Origin: Cannabis sativa
Taxonomy: Eukaryota > Streptophyta > Magnoliopsida > Rosales > Cannabaceae
NCBI RefSeq assembly: GCF_029168945.1
Contig: NC_083601.1
Coordinates: forward strand, 38,553,660-38,617,659
Direction of reading: 5' to 3'
Length of the DNA stretch: 64,000 nucleotides
The notes under the pieces were generated by a model. The model saw only the letters and a program-made list of their open reading frames with translations. It was not told the origin of the DNA and ran no database searches. Every line of letters begins with the position of its first letter. The stretch's first letter is position 1. This document shows positions 11,361 through 22,204 of the stretch, piece after piece. A program made the position numbers and the translations under genes.

Positions 11361-14022
11361 ATAAGTATAACCCATGTATCTCTAAACAGAACAATTTAAA
11401 TAGTAACCAGTACAAGTCATGTTCATGTTCAAATTAATGTAGCATCCAATAAACTTATGAATAAGTCCAAATGATCTTAACTAAAATTATATTAGTATGT
11501 ATAACACAATTACAAGAAGTGATATTTTATCTATCTTCGCTTCTTAGGGCTTTTCAAACTCTATTTCTGGTTGCCTTAGTTTTTGGAAGGTGAATTCCCT
11601 TGATCATCACTATTTTAGTTTCTAATTAATGCATTTGAGGAATTTCAAAAAAAAAACCATAAGTAGGTTGGGTTTTAGTGTTCGGTTGGAGCATTTTTGT
11701 GGTAAAACAAACATATTATTGGGTTCATGGTGTTGGGTTGGAGTTGGCCTAAGATGGGTCTGAAGTTCCAGCAAAAAAAGATGGGTCTGAAGAATACTGT
11801 CATTTGAAAGCTTCATTTTGATTATTCTTAATTAAATATGCATTTTACCCAAAAAAAAATAATATATTGTTATGTTGAAAAAAATAAGTGAAAATCTATT
11901 AATCCAATATAGAAAATAAATATAAACAAAAATCATTACTGTAAAATGTTTAGGATAATAAGCTTAATTGATTAATCTAAAATAAATCAAACATGGGTCG
12001 TTAATTCACAAACATTAACATATTGCTATTTTTTAAAAAATATTTACAAAAATAATATTATAATTATAATATAAAATTTTGCTTTAACTTTAACACATTA
12101 AAAATTGTATTAAATTTAACACAACTCAAATTCATACCATAATTTTACCTTTTTGCAAATAATTAAGAAAAAATTGCATCTAACAACTAAAATTTGAAAT
12201 TAATTACCACAATATTGTTATTCAATTAATTTGCACATATACCGGTTATTCAATTCATTTTATTGTAATACGTATATACCTATAAAAATGCATATGTTTT
12301 CTTTCCTATTACACTGACGCATATTCTTTACTTTTGCTTTTTTTTTTTTTTTGATACTAATTTTCTTTTTCTCAATGCATGTGTACTGACTATTTTTTTC
12401 TCTCTCAATATATATATATATATGACATATCATCATATATACAATTATACTCTTATTTTCTCATGCCATCAAATTATTTCTTTTTTTTTTTTCCACACAT
12501 ATGTAATAAAACAAATAATATTATTAAAAAACAATTTATTTTTAAAGATTTCTCTTTTTATTTTATTTTTTTAATTTAAAAAGTTTTTTTTGGCTACACA
12601 TCTAATTTTTTGGTCTAAAAATTACATCATTGCAATCTACTCTTTAATGCAATCATTTTAATATGCGGGAAGCATATATTTTTTTACCATTATCGAAGAA
12701 GATGACCAAAATCAAAAGTAACATTTTACTTTCTTAATCTTTAGTTACTCATTAATATTTAGTTAACTAATAAGTAAACAATGTTTAAATCAGTATACAT
12801 CAAACAACTTCATAAGTTACTAAAAGTATTTTATTTTTTATATTTTGTTAATAAAATGAATAAACAATATTTAAATTTAAATAAAATTTAATGTATCAAA
12901 CAATTTAATAAGTTACTAAAAAGTATATTTTTTTATTTATATTTAAACATTACAATATAAATTTATTTTTATAAAACTATTTTAATAATAAATTGAATAG
13001 TATCTAAAATATCGTATGAGTTACATTAAAAAAAAAAGTAACCTCAATGTATCTTTAAGAATAAAATAACATAATATAGCCTTAAAAATATAAAAAAGAA
13101 ACAAAAAAAGTTTCTTTTAATATTAGTCGTCTTTTTAGAAGATAAAAAAATATATGTTTCTCACATATTAAAATAATTATTTTATTATTTATACGTGTAA
13201 AATTCTGAAATAAATTTTAATAAAAAAGTAACTAATTGATATCTTATTCACATCAAAAGTAACTAAATAGTTGCTTTTCACAAAACTCCTAAAAAGCGAA
13301 AAAAATCTGGAAACGAGATTTTTTCAGTTTTTTCTATTTTCGGTAATTATTTTAAATTTTGGTATATATGCTGACGTGACACAACGGTATTTGTGCAAAT
13401 AATTTTCTTAAAGGTATTTTTGTAAATAAAATCAATTTTAAGTATAATATTGAAAACCCCCAATAATTAATGTTGTTTACATTAATTTACTTTTTAATTT
13501 TTTATATAATAATTTCTTCATATTTTCAATAAACAATAAATACTTTTTTCAACTTTTTAAGTTAATTTACAGTATTGGAATACAATTTGTAAAAATTAGA
13601 TCAAATAAAACATTGGTTTTGGTTGATTTTTAAGGTGCAATTTTTACTCGTCCAAGTTAGAATATTATGAATTCTGATTCAAAAAATCATAATAGGAATT
13701 CCTGTTCATATCCTCCTTACCTTCGTAATGTCCATCTCTTTCTTCATCTATCAAATAGTCTAAAAGATAAAAGTTTATACAAGGGTCTAGAAAACAAAGC
13801 TTTAGACTATAGTAAAGAAAATGTTGACTTCTATTTCAATCAGAATCTATCTAGTAGTGGTCAGTGTCCTGAAATTTACATTTGATCTTAGAAAGTTACA
13901 AGAATGACATATAGACAGAGAAGTAAAGGTTCAACGGCCAAACCAGCTCTGAGTGATTGCAATGATCCTTAATCTTTCACAACAAAGACATCATACCACC
14001 ATTAGTAAATCTGTAAGATAAC
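11361..14022. other. Long AT-rich intergenic region
   Basis: Poly-A/T runs and a (TA)n tract near 12410-12424 dominate. No gene, RNA or complete element was recognised. The 72-codon frame at 13667-13885 has no family signal. Confidence 0.5.
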
Positions 14023-14158
14023 CATAGTACCATTAATGAAAATCTTAGAGGAAGTATAGGTAAAAGCATAGTACCATTAATGAAAACCTTAGAGGAAGTA
14101 TAGGTAAAAGCATAGTACCATTAATGAAAATCTTAGAGGAAGTATTATAAGTAAAAGC
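14023..14158. repeat. 44-bp minisatellite, about three copies
   Basis: A unit starting CATAGTACCATTAATGAAAA recurs at 14023, 14067 and 14111, exactly 44 bases apart. The third copy has a small insertion (TATTATAAG). It lies just beyond the stop of the DAYSLEEPER-like gene and may be in its 3' UTR. Confidence 0.9.
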
Positions 14159-14322
14159 ACAACCATACCAAGGAGTTAACTTGATTCAATTAGAAGTGGC
14201 TTAGCAGCAGTATGGACTGTAAAGGGATTAAAATCTGATATAAAGAAGAAAAGAAAGGATAACAATTTTAATTAATGATAGATTCAGTATAGGCTAAAAC
14301 TTAGAAGTTAAATATAAAATAA

Positions 14323-16299
14323 CTAAAAAGCACCTTGTGGTTCAACCTGCAACCAATCTTGGGTGCAAATCAAGGCCTCTCGAGTATCTGGACTCAATGA
14401 ACTTCGAGATTGATCGAGCAATCTGCTACTAGTGCTGAATGCCAATTCGGAAGCAATTGTTGACATAGGAGTTCCAAGAACATCGCGAGCCATCATGGAT
14501 AAAATAGGGTACCTTGGTGTGTGGACCTTCCACCAGTTTAACACATTGAAATCACAATTACGAGGAAACACTGGTTCCTCTAAATATTTATCCAAATCAG
14601 ATATTGAACTTTGACTATGAGAAGTTTCATGGAGGAACTTGTCAAAGCCCTTCAGTCTATCCCTTGTATCATTACTAATGCTAGGCAAGCTGCTGCCTGG
14701 CAAAGCAGAGCCTTCATCAACCATGGTTGAGCAGATAGAATATGCATTGAAAAGTTCCTTGATTCCATCAGACACTTCCTTGATTCGATCCAGAGCAGTA
14801 CTACCATAAATTTGGGAATAGTAATATTCCACCAGCCTCATCTTGAACCGGGGATCCAAAATTGCAGCTATAGCCAAAGCCAAACTACACTTGCTCCAAT
14901 ATTTATCAAACTTGGTTTTCATTTTCATTGCCATAGAACTAAGAAAATCATCTGAACTCTTGCACCATTCAATTAGTTGCATGTGTATATCACAAATTTC
15001 AGGAAAATAAATGTTTGCCGTAGGAGATTTATATCCAGAAATGACATTGGTGATTTCAACAAAGAGTTTCAAATAACCAGTGATGGAAAAGGTCCATTCC
15101 CATTCTGTGTCAGTTAGAGATGAATTATATGCAGGGTCATGATCTTGCAAGATAGAAAAGGCAGCCCTGTACTCTAAAGCTGTTTCAAGCATGAGGTAAG
15201 TTGTGTTCCATCGAACTGGACTATCAAGAAATAATCTCTTCTGACTATCGATTCCAGCTCGTTGAGCCATCTCATCAAACTTTTCTTGCGTTAGTTGTGA
15301 ACTTTTAACAAACTTCACACTTCCTCGGATCTTCTGGATCACTTCTTCAAGTGCTGCAATGCAATCTTGTACAATTGAATTCAGAACATGAGCAGCAGAG
15401 CGAACATCAAATAGTTGACGGTCCAACAGTGGCCTGTTTTGAGAGATCTGGTCTTTGATCTTTACAACAATTTCATCATCAATGGAACAATCATCAAATG
15501 TCAAAGCAAATAACTTACTCTCAATTTCCCAGTTGGTTAGACACCTAATAATCACTTCTGAGAGTAAGTCTTCTGTATGAGAAGAATCAAGTGACACAAA
15601 ATTTGTAATCTTCTTTTGTAGCTTCCAGTCTTGGTCAATATAATGTGCAGTTAAACACAAATACTCGCCATTTTCAGCAGAAGACCACAGTTCGACAGAA
15701 AGGTTAATTCTCCCATGAAATTTATTGATCATTTCAAACACCTTCTGTCTTTCTTTCTCATAAATTTCCATACAACAATGTTGGACATCATTGTTTGGGA
15801 CAACCTCAAACAGAGGTTGAAGATTCTTGACAAAAACTTGAAAACCAACATGATCAACCATGGCCATTGGGTATCCATGATATATAATCATACGTGCAAG
15901 ATCAGATCGACTACGTTCCTGGTCAAACTTGCTACTTTTAAGGTTAAAAATTTCATCTTTTTTCTGATCTTGATCAAACTTTATCATGGCTGGCTTGATA
16001 TAGTCATCTTTTCTCTGTGTTTCGTCACAACTGATACTTGCAAGGCTAATGGTGCTATCTTTTTTCCTCCTTTTCGCTGCAAGTAGTTGAGACACATCAA
16101 AATTAGATCTTTTTAGGCATCTCATCAAGTGGTTTCTAAGATGCGTGGTACCACTATTACTCGATCCACTGAGCCTCTTGTTACAGTGGACACAAACAGC
16201 ATAACAAATGTCAGCCTTTTTAACCCTTTCAAAATGATTCCATACAACAGAGGTCAACCTCTTTGGTTTCTTGGTAGCAGAATCATTTGATATTTCCAT
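14323..16299 (-). CDS. DAYSLEEPER/RICESLEEPER-like BED zinc-finger protein (hAT-derived)
   Basis: This 658-residue intronless frame has the domain order of plant hAT transposases and their domesticated relatives. A BED finger is visible with C36, C39, H57 and C61, followed by a basic stretch (AAKRRKKDS). The middle carries the hAT RNase H-like fold, including NGEYLCLTAHYID. The C-terminus holds the hAT dimerisation domain, with LNWWKVHTPRYPILSMMARD and ASELAFSTSSRLL. Several core positions differ from active hAT enzymes: SVELWSS has E where D is usual, and VRSAAHVLN lacks the usual Cys. Length matches Arabidopsis DAYSLEEPER. No hAT terminal repeats were seen close by. These points suggest a DNA-binding domesticated gene rather than a mobile enzyme, though an immobile relic is possible. 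A non-coding 5' exon may lie near 16830-16920. Confidence 0.88.
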   Translation of the reverse strand: MEISNDSATKKPKRLTSVVWNHFERVKKADICYAVCVHCNKRLSGSSNSGTTHLRNHLMRCLKRSNFDVSQLLAAKRRKKDSTISLASISCDETQRKDDYIKPAMIKFDQDQKKDEIFNLKSSKFDQERSRSDLARMIIYHGYPMAMVDHVGFQVFVKNLQPLFEVVPNNDVQHCCMEIYEKERQKVFEMINKFHGRINLSVELWSSAENGEYLCLTAHYIDQDWKLQKKITNFVSLDSSHTEDLLSEVIIRCLTNWEIESKLFALTFDDCSIDDEIVVKIKDQISQNRPLLDRQLFDVRSAAHVLNSIVQDCIAALEEVIQKIRGSVKFVKSSQLTQEKFDEMAQRAGIDSQKRLFLDSPVRWNTTYLMLETALEYRAAFSILQDHDPAYNSSLTDTEWEWTFSITGYLKLFVEITNVISGYKSPTANIYFPEICDIHMQLIEWCKSSDDFLSSMAMKMKTKFDKYWSKCSLALAIAAILDPRFKMRLVEYYYSQIYGSTALDRIKEVSDGIKELFNAYSICSTMVDEGSALPGSSLPSISNDTRDRLKGFDKFLHETSHSQSSISDLDKYLEEPVFPRNCDFNVLNWWKVHTPRYPILSMMARDVLGTPMSTIASELAFSTSSRLLDQSRSSLSPDTREALICTQDWLQVEPQGAF

Positions 16300-17222
16300 C
16301 GCATAAGCTTGAAATTAACCAGATATGCTCTATCTGCACATTTGAAATGAACCAAGTAAGACATAAAAAACAAAACACGAGATATGATCATATAAAATTA
16401 AGTGAAGACTCCTCAGAACATCATATTAATCTCATAGTCATAGTGATTCTTCAGTTCAATATCTTGAACAGTCAATAATCACTCACAAAACCAAAAACAC
16501 CACAATCACACTATACCCAAGTCGACCAAAAAAAAAACACACATTTTAAACTTTTTGGAAAGCCAAACAAGTTACAATGATCACATCACAGACTAAATTA
16601 TTTAACGGTATACACTCTTAAATCATTATATGTTGATCATAGACAATCATGCATAAAAACTGAATTATGTTTTTATCTTTAAAAAGAATCACCTGATGAA
16701 ATCAAAGTACAGAAAAATTCTACCAAATTCAACAAAATAAATCATGAAATTTAAGTAAAACGCTGAACCAGGAAAGGAAAAGGGTTAAGAAGGATATTGA
16801 ATTGACAATTAATTCGGAATTGGATCTTACAGTGAATGATGCAAAAGCTTCGAAAGAAAACTTCAATCCGTTCTTGAGTCCGATCGGATGATCCGGGAAG
16901 TTTTAGGGTTGGATTTTGAACCGTGTTTGGGTAGGGACGAACCCGATATGGGTAGTTGAGATAGATAGAAATGATGGGTTAGATCCGATAAGCATGTATG
17001 TACCCACTACCAAGATTGGTTGGTTCTAACTTTGGGTGGGTCATCCGCCAAAAAAGCATATTTAGTTTTCGGACCTTTCTTTTTTATTTTCACTCATTTC
17101 TTTCCAAAAAAAAAAGAATAACCAAAAATAAATTACACTTTAGCTTTTAATAATTTTCTTAATTTGGTAACTTTTGGTTTTTTTAGAATCTTTTGTTGAA
17201 AAACAATCTCTTTTCTTATACA
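16300..17222. other. Leader/promoter region of the DAYSLEEPER-like gene
   Basis: The stretch contains the likely 5' UTR intron of the minus-strand gene. A less AT-rich block at 16830-17045 could hold its first exon and promoter. No other gene was seen. Confidence 0.4.
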
Positions 17223-17883
17223 CTAGATGAGAGTTACGTGGCGAGCCACGTAAATATTAATTTTATTTTAAGTTTTAGTAATTTTTGTTTAAGAATTTAG
17301 TGACTAATTGTAAATTATGTTATAAACGATATGTTTTATAAAACTAATTGTTAAGAATGTCATAATTGTGTATATAAACTATAATATACAGACATTGTTA
17401 AGAATGTCATAATTGTGTATATTAATATTTGTTAATTTTTTATTTATTTGTTAACGTTTAACTAACAAAAAAAATCTAAAATTGGGATATACTGTTTGTT
17501 TAAACGTTTAAAAAAAGATTGTTTAATTTTTTGGGTTTAATTATTGAGTTTAATATTAATATTTGTTAATTTTTTATTTATTTGTTAACGTTTAACTAAC
17601 AAAAAAAATATCAAAAATTGAGGATATATGGTTTGTTATGTTAGAGAGATATGTGGCTAAGATGATTTTTTTTAATTCAAAAAAAGATTGTTTAATTTTT
17701 GGGTTTAATTATTGAGTTTAAACGTTTAAAAAAAAAGATTGTTTAATTTTTTGAGTTTAATTATTGGGTTTAATTATTTATCCGGCTAACATCGTTAAAT
17801 TTAACAGAATATTCTTTTATTATTAAAGTATATTCTGTTAAACCAAGAAATGCCGTTAGATAGGCACTTTTAATATATAAAGA
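17223..17883 (-). mobile_element. Non-autonomous Helitron 1
   Basis: On the minus strand it begins TCTTTATATATTAAAAG (17883 downward) and ends CTAG (17226-17223). The 3' hairpin ACGTGGC-TC-GCCACGT (17251-17236) stands nine bases before CTAG. Insertion between A and T is as expected for Helitrons. There is no coding capacity. Sister copies are at 17886-19082, 20920-21619 and 28976-29837. Confidence 0.85.
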
Positions 17884-17885
17884 TA

Positions 17886-19082
17886 CTAGGTGAATGTACG
17901 TGCCGAGCCACATATTGATAGTTTTATTTAAGATTTTAGTCTTTTTAAGATTTTGAATATATTTTATTTTTAAAGATTTTAAATTTTTTTGTTTGAAAAA
18001 ATTAAATATTTATATTTGAAATATTATTTAATAATGTATTAAAAATAATATTAGTGTAATTATAAAATTGTAAATAAATTTATTATTGGAGTAGTAGATT
18101 ATTCTATTTAGTTCTTTTTTTAACATAGCATTGTAAAGTAAGTTTATATCTATAAATATTCTGTAAAGTGTTAATATTATATGAACATCTGGATTTATAA
18201 AGCTAAAAAGTGGGTAATGACAGAAGTGGTATATCTGCAATCACACAAAGATAGAAGTGGTATTTCTGCTAAACCATAACACTTGAATCATCGGGCCGAA
18301 TTAACACCAACCAATAAGAAAGAAAAAAAAAACAGAGAACGGTTTCAAGGTAGAGTATTGTGTTTAATATATGAGTTTGCACGATCAGATTTAGAACAAT
18401 TACAAATAATGAGAAAGTAGATACAGAATTAAATCTAATCAAATTTAAATTTAAATAGTATATGATTTAGATATTTTTAATTAATCTATTTAATATTTAA
18501 TAATTATTTAGTCAAAAAAAAATATCTACAAACATCATAGTGAAAAAAATAATAATAATAATAATAAAATAGTTATCCTTATATAATAGAAAAATAGAAA
18601 AATTAAATTTTATCATCAATTAAAATTAATAATTTAGTTGTGAAGATGAGTAAAATCATGCAAAGCAATATTGAGATTGGGTTTGAGAACTTCGATATAT
18701 CCAATTGGGAAAATCCCACTTTAATTGCTCAAGGAAAAAGGAAATAAATATAAATATATACACAGTGATCATTCAAGATCTGAATCTCAATTCTTGAATT
18801 CTTGTTATTTTTTTTAAAAAATAAATAAAAAAATTATTAATATTCTCCCAAGATAGGTTTGTTAGAGAGATATATGGTTAAGATGTTTTTTTTTTTTTTA
18901 ATTTAAAAAGAGATTATTAATATTTAAAAGATTGTTTAATTTTTTGGATTTAATTATTGGGTTTATTTGTTAACGGGAGATCAAACCTAATCGTTAAATT
19001 TAACAGAATATTCTTTTTATTTTTAAGTATATTCTGTTAAACCAAGAAATATCGTTAGATAGACACTTTTAATATATAAAGA
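17886..19082 (-). mobile_element. Non-autonomous Helitron 2, two bases from Helitron 1
   Basis: Its 5' end on the minus strand is TCTTTATATATTAAAAG at 19082 and its 3' CTAG is at 17889-17886. The hairpin (17898-17913) matches that of Helitron 1 except for two changes that break pairs. At 1197 bp it is longer than its sisters and may contain extra inserted sequence (about 18240-18800). Only T-A at 17884-17885 separates it from Helitron 1. Confidence 0.78.
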
Positions 19083-19181
19083 TACACTGTACATATATTT
19101 AATTGTATTATAAAATTTGAGTTTTTATGTTTAATTTTTTATATAATTAGAAAAAAAAAATTATTTTTACATTATATTGGT

Positions 19182-20254
19182 TAGGAGTGTACATCAGTCG
19201 GTTTGGTGGGGTTATAATGTATTTTTATCAACCTAATATAAATGTCGGGTTGCAAAAAGTGTAACCCGTCCAATGAAAAAATTAAAAAAAAATGTAACTC
19301 GCCCAATAATTTTTGTCAGTTTGATCGGGCTAACCCCTTTCAACTGATTTTATTTTTTAATTTTTTTATTATGGTTAGTTTTTAGTATTCAATTAATTAT
19401 TTTAAAATATACATATAGTATAGAACTTTCAACATTAAAATGATTATAGTTTAAATTAATGTTATAAAACAAATATAAGTTGAATAAATATTAGATTAAA
19501 GTATTAAACAATGCTTTTTAAAAAATAGAATAAAAAAATATACTCATATGTAAATTTAAAATTTAAAATTCAATATTTAAATACAAGCAAAATTATTAAT
19601 TTTAAATTCTAAATTTCAAATTAAACACTATAAAATACAAATTTTAAATGTAAAATAGTTTAACTATTGAGAATAATTTATATATTATATTATTAATATT
19701 TGAGTAAATACTATTTTGGACCCTGTGTTTTGCAAAAGTTACAGATTGGACCCTGTATTTTGTTAAATGACAAAATGGACCCTGTATTTTCTAAAATAGT
19801 AAAAATAAGACCCTGAGCTTAATTTTTGACAACTTTTTTTTTAATACAACCAACTTGAAGACAATGCTTAATACGAACAGATACAAAAAATGTAAACAGT
19901 TTTGTCATAGCACTTTTAGATCGGATTATAATTAAACTTTATTTTGATAAAAAATCAATTCAGGATCCTATTTGTACTATTTTAGAAAATACAGGGTCCA
20001 TTTTGTTATTTAACAAAACACAAGGTCCAATCGGTAACTTTTGTAAAAAAGAGGGTCCCAATTGGTATTTACCCTTAATATTTTAGGGAAAAATATATAA
20101 ATTGGTTTATTATTTGAGCAGGTTAGAATAATATTCAACCCGCCTAATATATTTTTTGGGCGGTTTGAATTTGTATAAAGTTATTCGGGTTGTGTTTTTG
20201 GTCGGTTTATTCCGTTTAGTTTGGGCGGTTTGCATATTCTTTTGAACAGCCCTA
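19182..20254. mobile_element. hAT-like non-autonomous element, interrupted
   Basis: Termini are TAGGAGTGTACA on the left and the reverse complement TAGGGCTGTTCA on the right, like the hAT element at 46494. Sub-terminal sequence contains repeated CGGTTTG / GGCGGTTTG motifs. No matching 8-base duplication was found, so one flank may be rearranged. It contains the 373-bp MITE at 19702-20074 and its right end cuts the Aha1-like pseudogene. Confidence 0.65.
19702..20074. mobile_element. Mutator-like MITE with long inverted repeats
   Basis: It is flanked by the 9-base duplication TTAATATTT (19693-19701 and 20075-20083). Arms of about 110 bases are inverted copies of each other, with shared blocks such as AACAAAATGGACCCTGTATT read inward from either end. 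Termini are GAGTAAATACTA and GGGTAAATACCA. A 9-base duplication with long arms fits Mutator-like MITEs. Confidence 0.85.
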
Positions 20255-20257
20255 GTA

Positions 20258-20636
20258 GTATAGCCAACACGTTTCTTATTCCGAACAGTGACCAAAAAGG
20301 CATTACCAGCACATTTTGATAAATCTAACATCTGTGCTTTTCCAGTTGACAATTCTAAAGAATCAACTGTCATAACCAACTCCTTTATTCTTTGGGTTAC
20401 CCGCTATTAAGATTCTTCTCCTCCCAAGTTCCAGCCCGATTCCAAACGGAACCCAGTTGGGTTGTGGGCTGAGCAGAGTTAGAAGAGAGAATGTCGTTAG
20501 AGGTGAGCTTGCGAGGAGCGGGAAGAGGAACGGCGTCGTTTGTGACACTTCTTACCCAATACGTATAGGAAGACGGTGCTTCCTGTTGGGTCTTCTTCTC
20601 CGAAAACGACGACAATGGTTGTCCTTCTTCTTCCGT
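20258..20636 (-). pseudogene. Broken Aha1 N-terminal-domain (Hsp90 co-chaperone-like) gene
   Basis: The minus strand encodes YTYWVRSVTNDAVPLPAPRK, then GSVWNRAGTWEEKNLN, and in another frame KELVMTVDSLELSTGKAQ and FLVTVRNKKRVGYT. These are the landmarks of the plant Aha1_N-domain protein family (Hsp90 ATPase activator-like). The natural start appears changed to ACG at 20636-20634. A one-base deletion near 20400 breaks the frame, and there is no intron. The coding homology stops at 20258, where the hAT-like element begins. It is therefore a dead fragment, perhaps retro-copied. Family assignment is from memory. Confidence 0.62.
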
Positions 20637-20919
20637 GGAGTGGCGGCTGATCTACTTCTCTCTCTCCTGGAAGTTTCTTCTTTTGTTTAGATCCCAAATT
20701 ATCATTTTTTATTTTTTTATTAAATATATTAGAATTATGTTTAAGTTTTATTAAGGGAATATAAGTTTTAAAAATAAATATTTGTTTTTTTAAGAAATAA
20801 GTGAGAATTAATCTCAGCCTTACACGTGTATTTTTTTTTTTTTAAACTAATAGAATAGTAGTGCCTGAAAGAGGTAAAACACAATCTTTTCTTTTGTATT
20901 TAATCCGTAAAAAAAAATA

Positions 20920-21619
20920 TCTTTATATATTAAAAGCGTTTATCTAACGGCATTTCTTGGTTTAACAGAATATACTTAAAAATAAAAAGAATATTTTGTT
21001 AAATTTAACGATTACGTTTGATCTCCCGTTAATAAATAAACCCAATAATTAAACCCAAAAAATTAAACAATCTTTTAAATATTAATAATCTCTTTTTAAA
21101 TTAAAAAAATCATCTTACCCACATCTCAATCATCTTACCCACATCTCTCTCTAACAAACTTATCTTGGAAGAATATTAATAATTTTTTTTATTTATCTTT
21201 TAAAAAAGAAAAATATGGATAAAATGTCTATATTTACCTTATGAGTATTTACCTTATATGTTTGTGCTTATTTTTTGTTTTATTTTTAATTTTACCACCA
21301 AGAGAAGAAGGTTGAAAAATATTAGAATATAAAAATATTATTGGTGCTTATTAGTAATTTGCAAAGAATGTGAAAGTCTATAAATATATAGTTGTGTAAC
21401 TATTATTAGATATGAAATGAGATAATAGAACTTTTTTCAATTAAAAGATTAATGTACATTTTACTATTAATAACATACATTATTATACTATTTTAATTAT
21501 ACTATTTTATAAAACAAATCATTCAAATAATTATACTATTTTAATTATTAATTAAAATAAAAAACTAAAATATTAAATAAAACTAACACTACGTGGCTTG
21601 ACACGTAACAATCACCTAG
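20920..21619 (+). mobile_element. Non-autonomous Helitron 3
   Basis: It starts TCTTTATATATTAAAAGCG after an A and ends CTAG before a T. The 3' hairpin has arms ACGTG (21591-21595) and CACGT (21602-21606), with CTAG ten bases beyond. The 5' sub-terminal sequence (TTAACAGAATATACTT and the AATTAAACCCAA motifs) matches the other three copies. It has no coding capacity. Confidence 0.88.
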
Positions 21620-22204
21620 TAATATTTAAGTGTATAAAATTAAAAACATATGGTATTATTATTTATGCCGCAAATTTTCTAAATTAAGGAATGATTACAT
21701 AAGACATTAATTTTTGTAAAAAAATTACATTTTTACATTTATAGAATTTTTTTTTACATTTTTACCATTTTCTATAGAAACAACACCGAAACAAGAAAAC
21801 TACATAAAAGTAATATAAAAATATTATCTAAATAACATCAAGCAACAACAAAAAATAAGATGCATATAACAAAAAATCAACAATAAATGAACAAGTGTAT
21901 AACATAAAAAAACTATATTTTCTGTAAATAAAATTGTAAAAATATTTAAAATTCCGTAAAATCGTATATTTGTAATTTTTTTATTTGTTTTCGTGTATTT
22001 GTGAAATAATTGCATACATTAAATATCTTTATATAGATACTGGTCTGGAAGTGGGAGCTGAGCTGGGCTGTTCGTGTCGTATCTCAGGCCCAACAGCAAC
22101 AAACCCCCTTAAGGAGGGAGCGGTTAATGGTTATGAACTTATGTGGGTGGAAGCTATACTACACGAACATAGTTTACAGAAGTAGTAGTAACTAGTCAGT
22201 AGCA
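21620..22204. other. AT-rich upstream region of NADK3
   Basis: Only AT-rich sequence is seen up to about 22030. The last 170 bases have higher GC and probably hold the promoter and 5' UTR of the NADK3 gene. Confidence 0.4.

Noticed and set aside
13667..13885. 72-codon frame
   Set aside because: Low-complexity Asn/Ser-rich translation in AT-rich DNA with no family resemblance.
15715..16086. 123-codon plus-strand frame
   Set aside because: It is the antisense shadow of the DAYSLEEPER-like gene.
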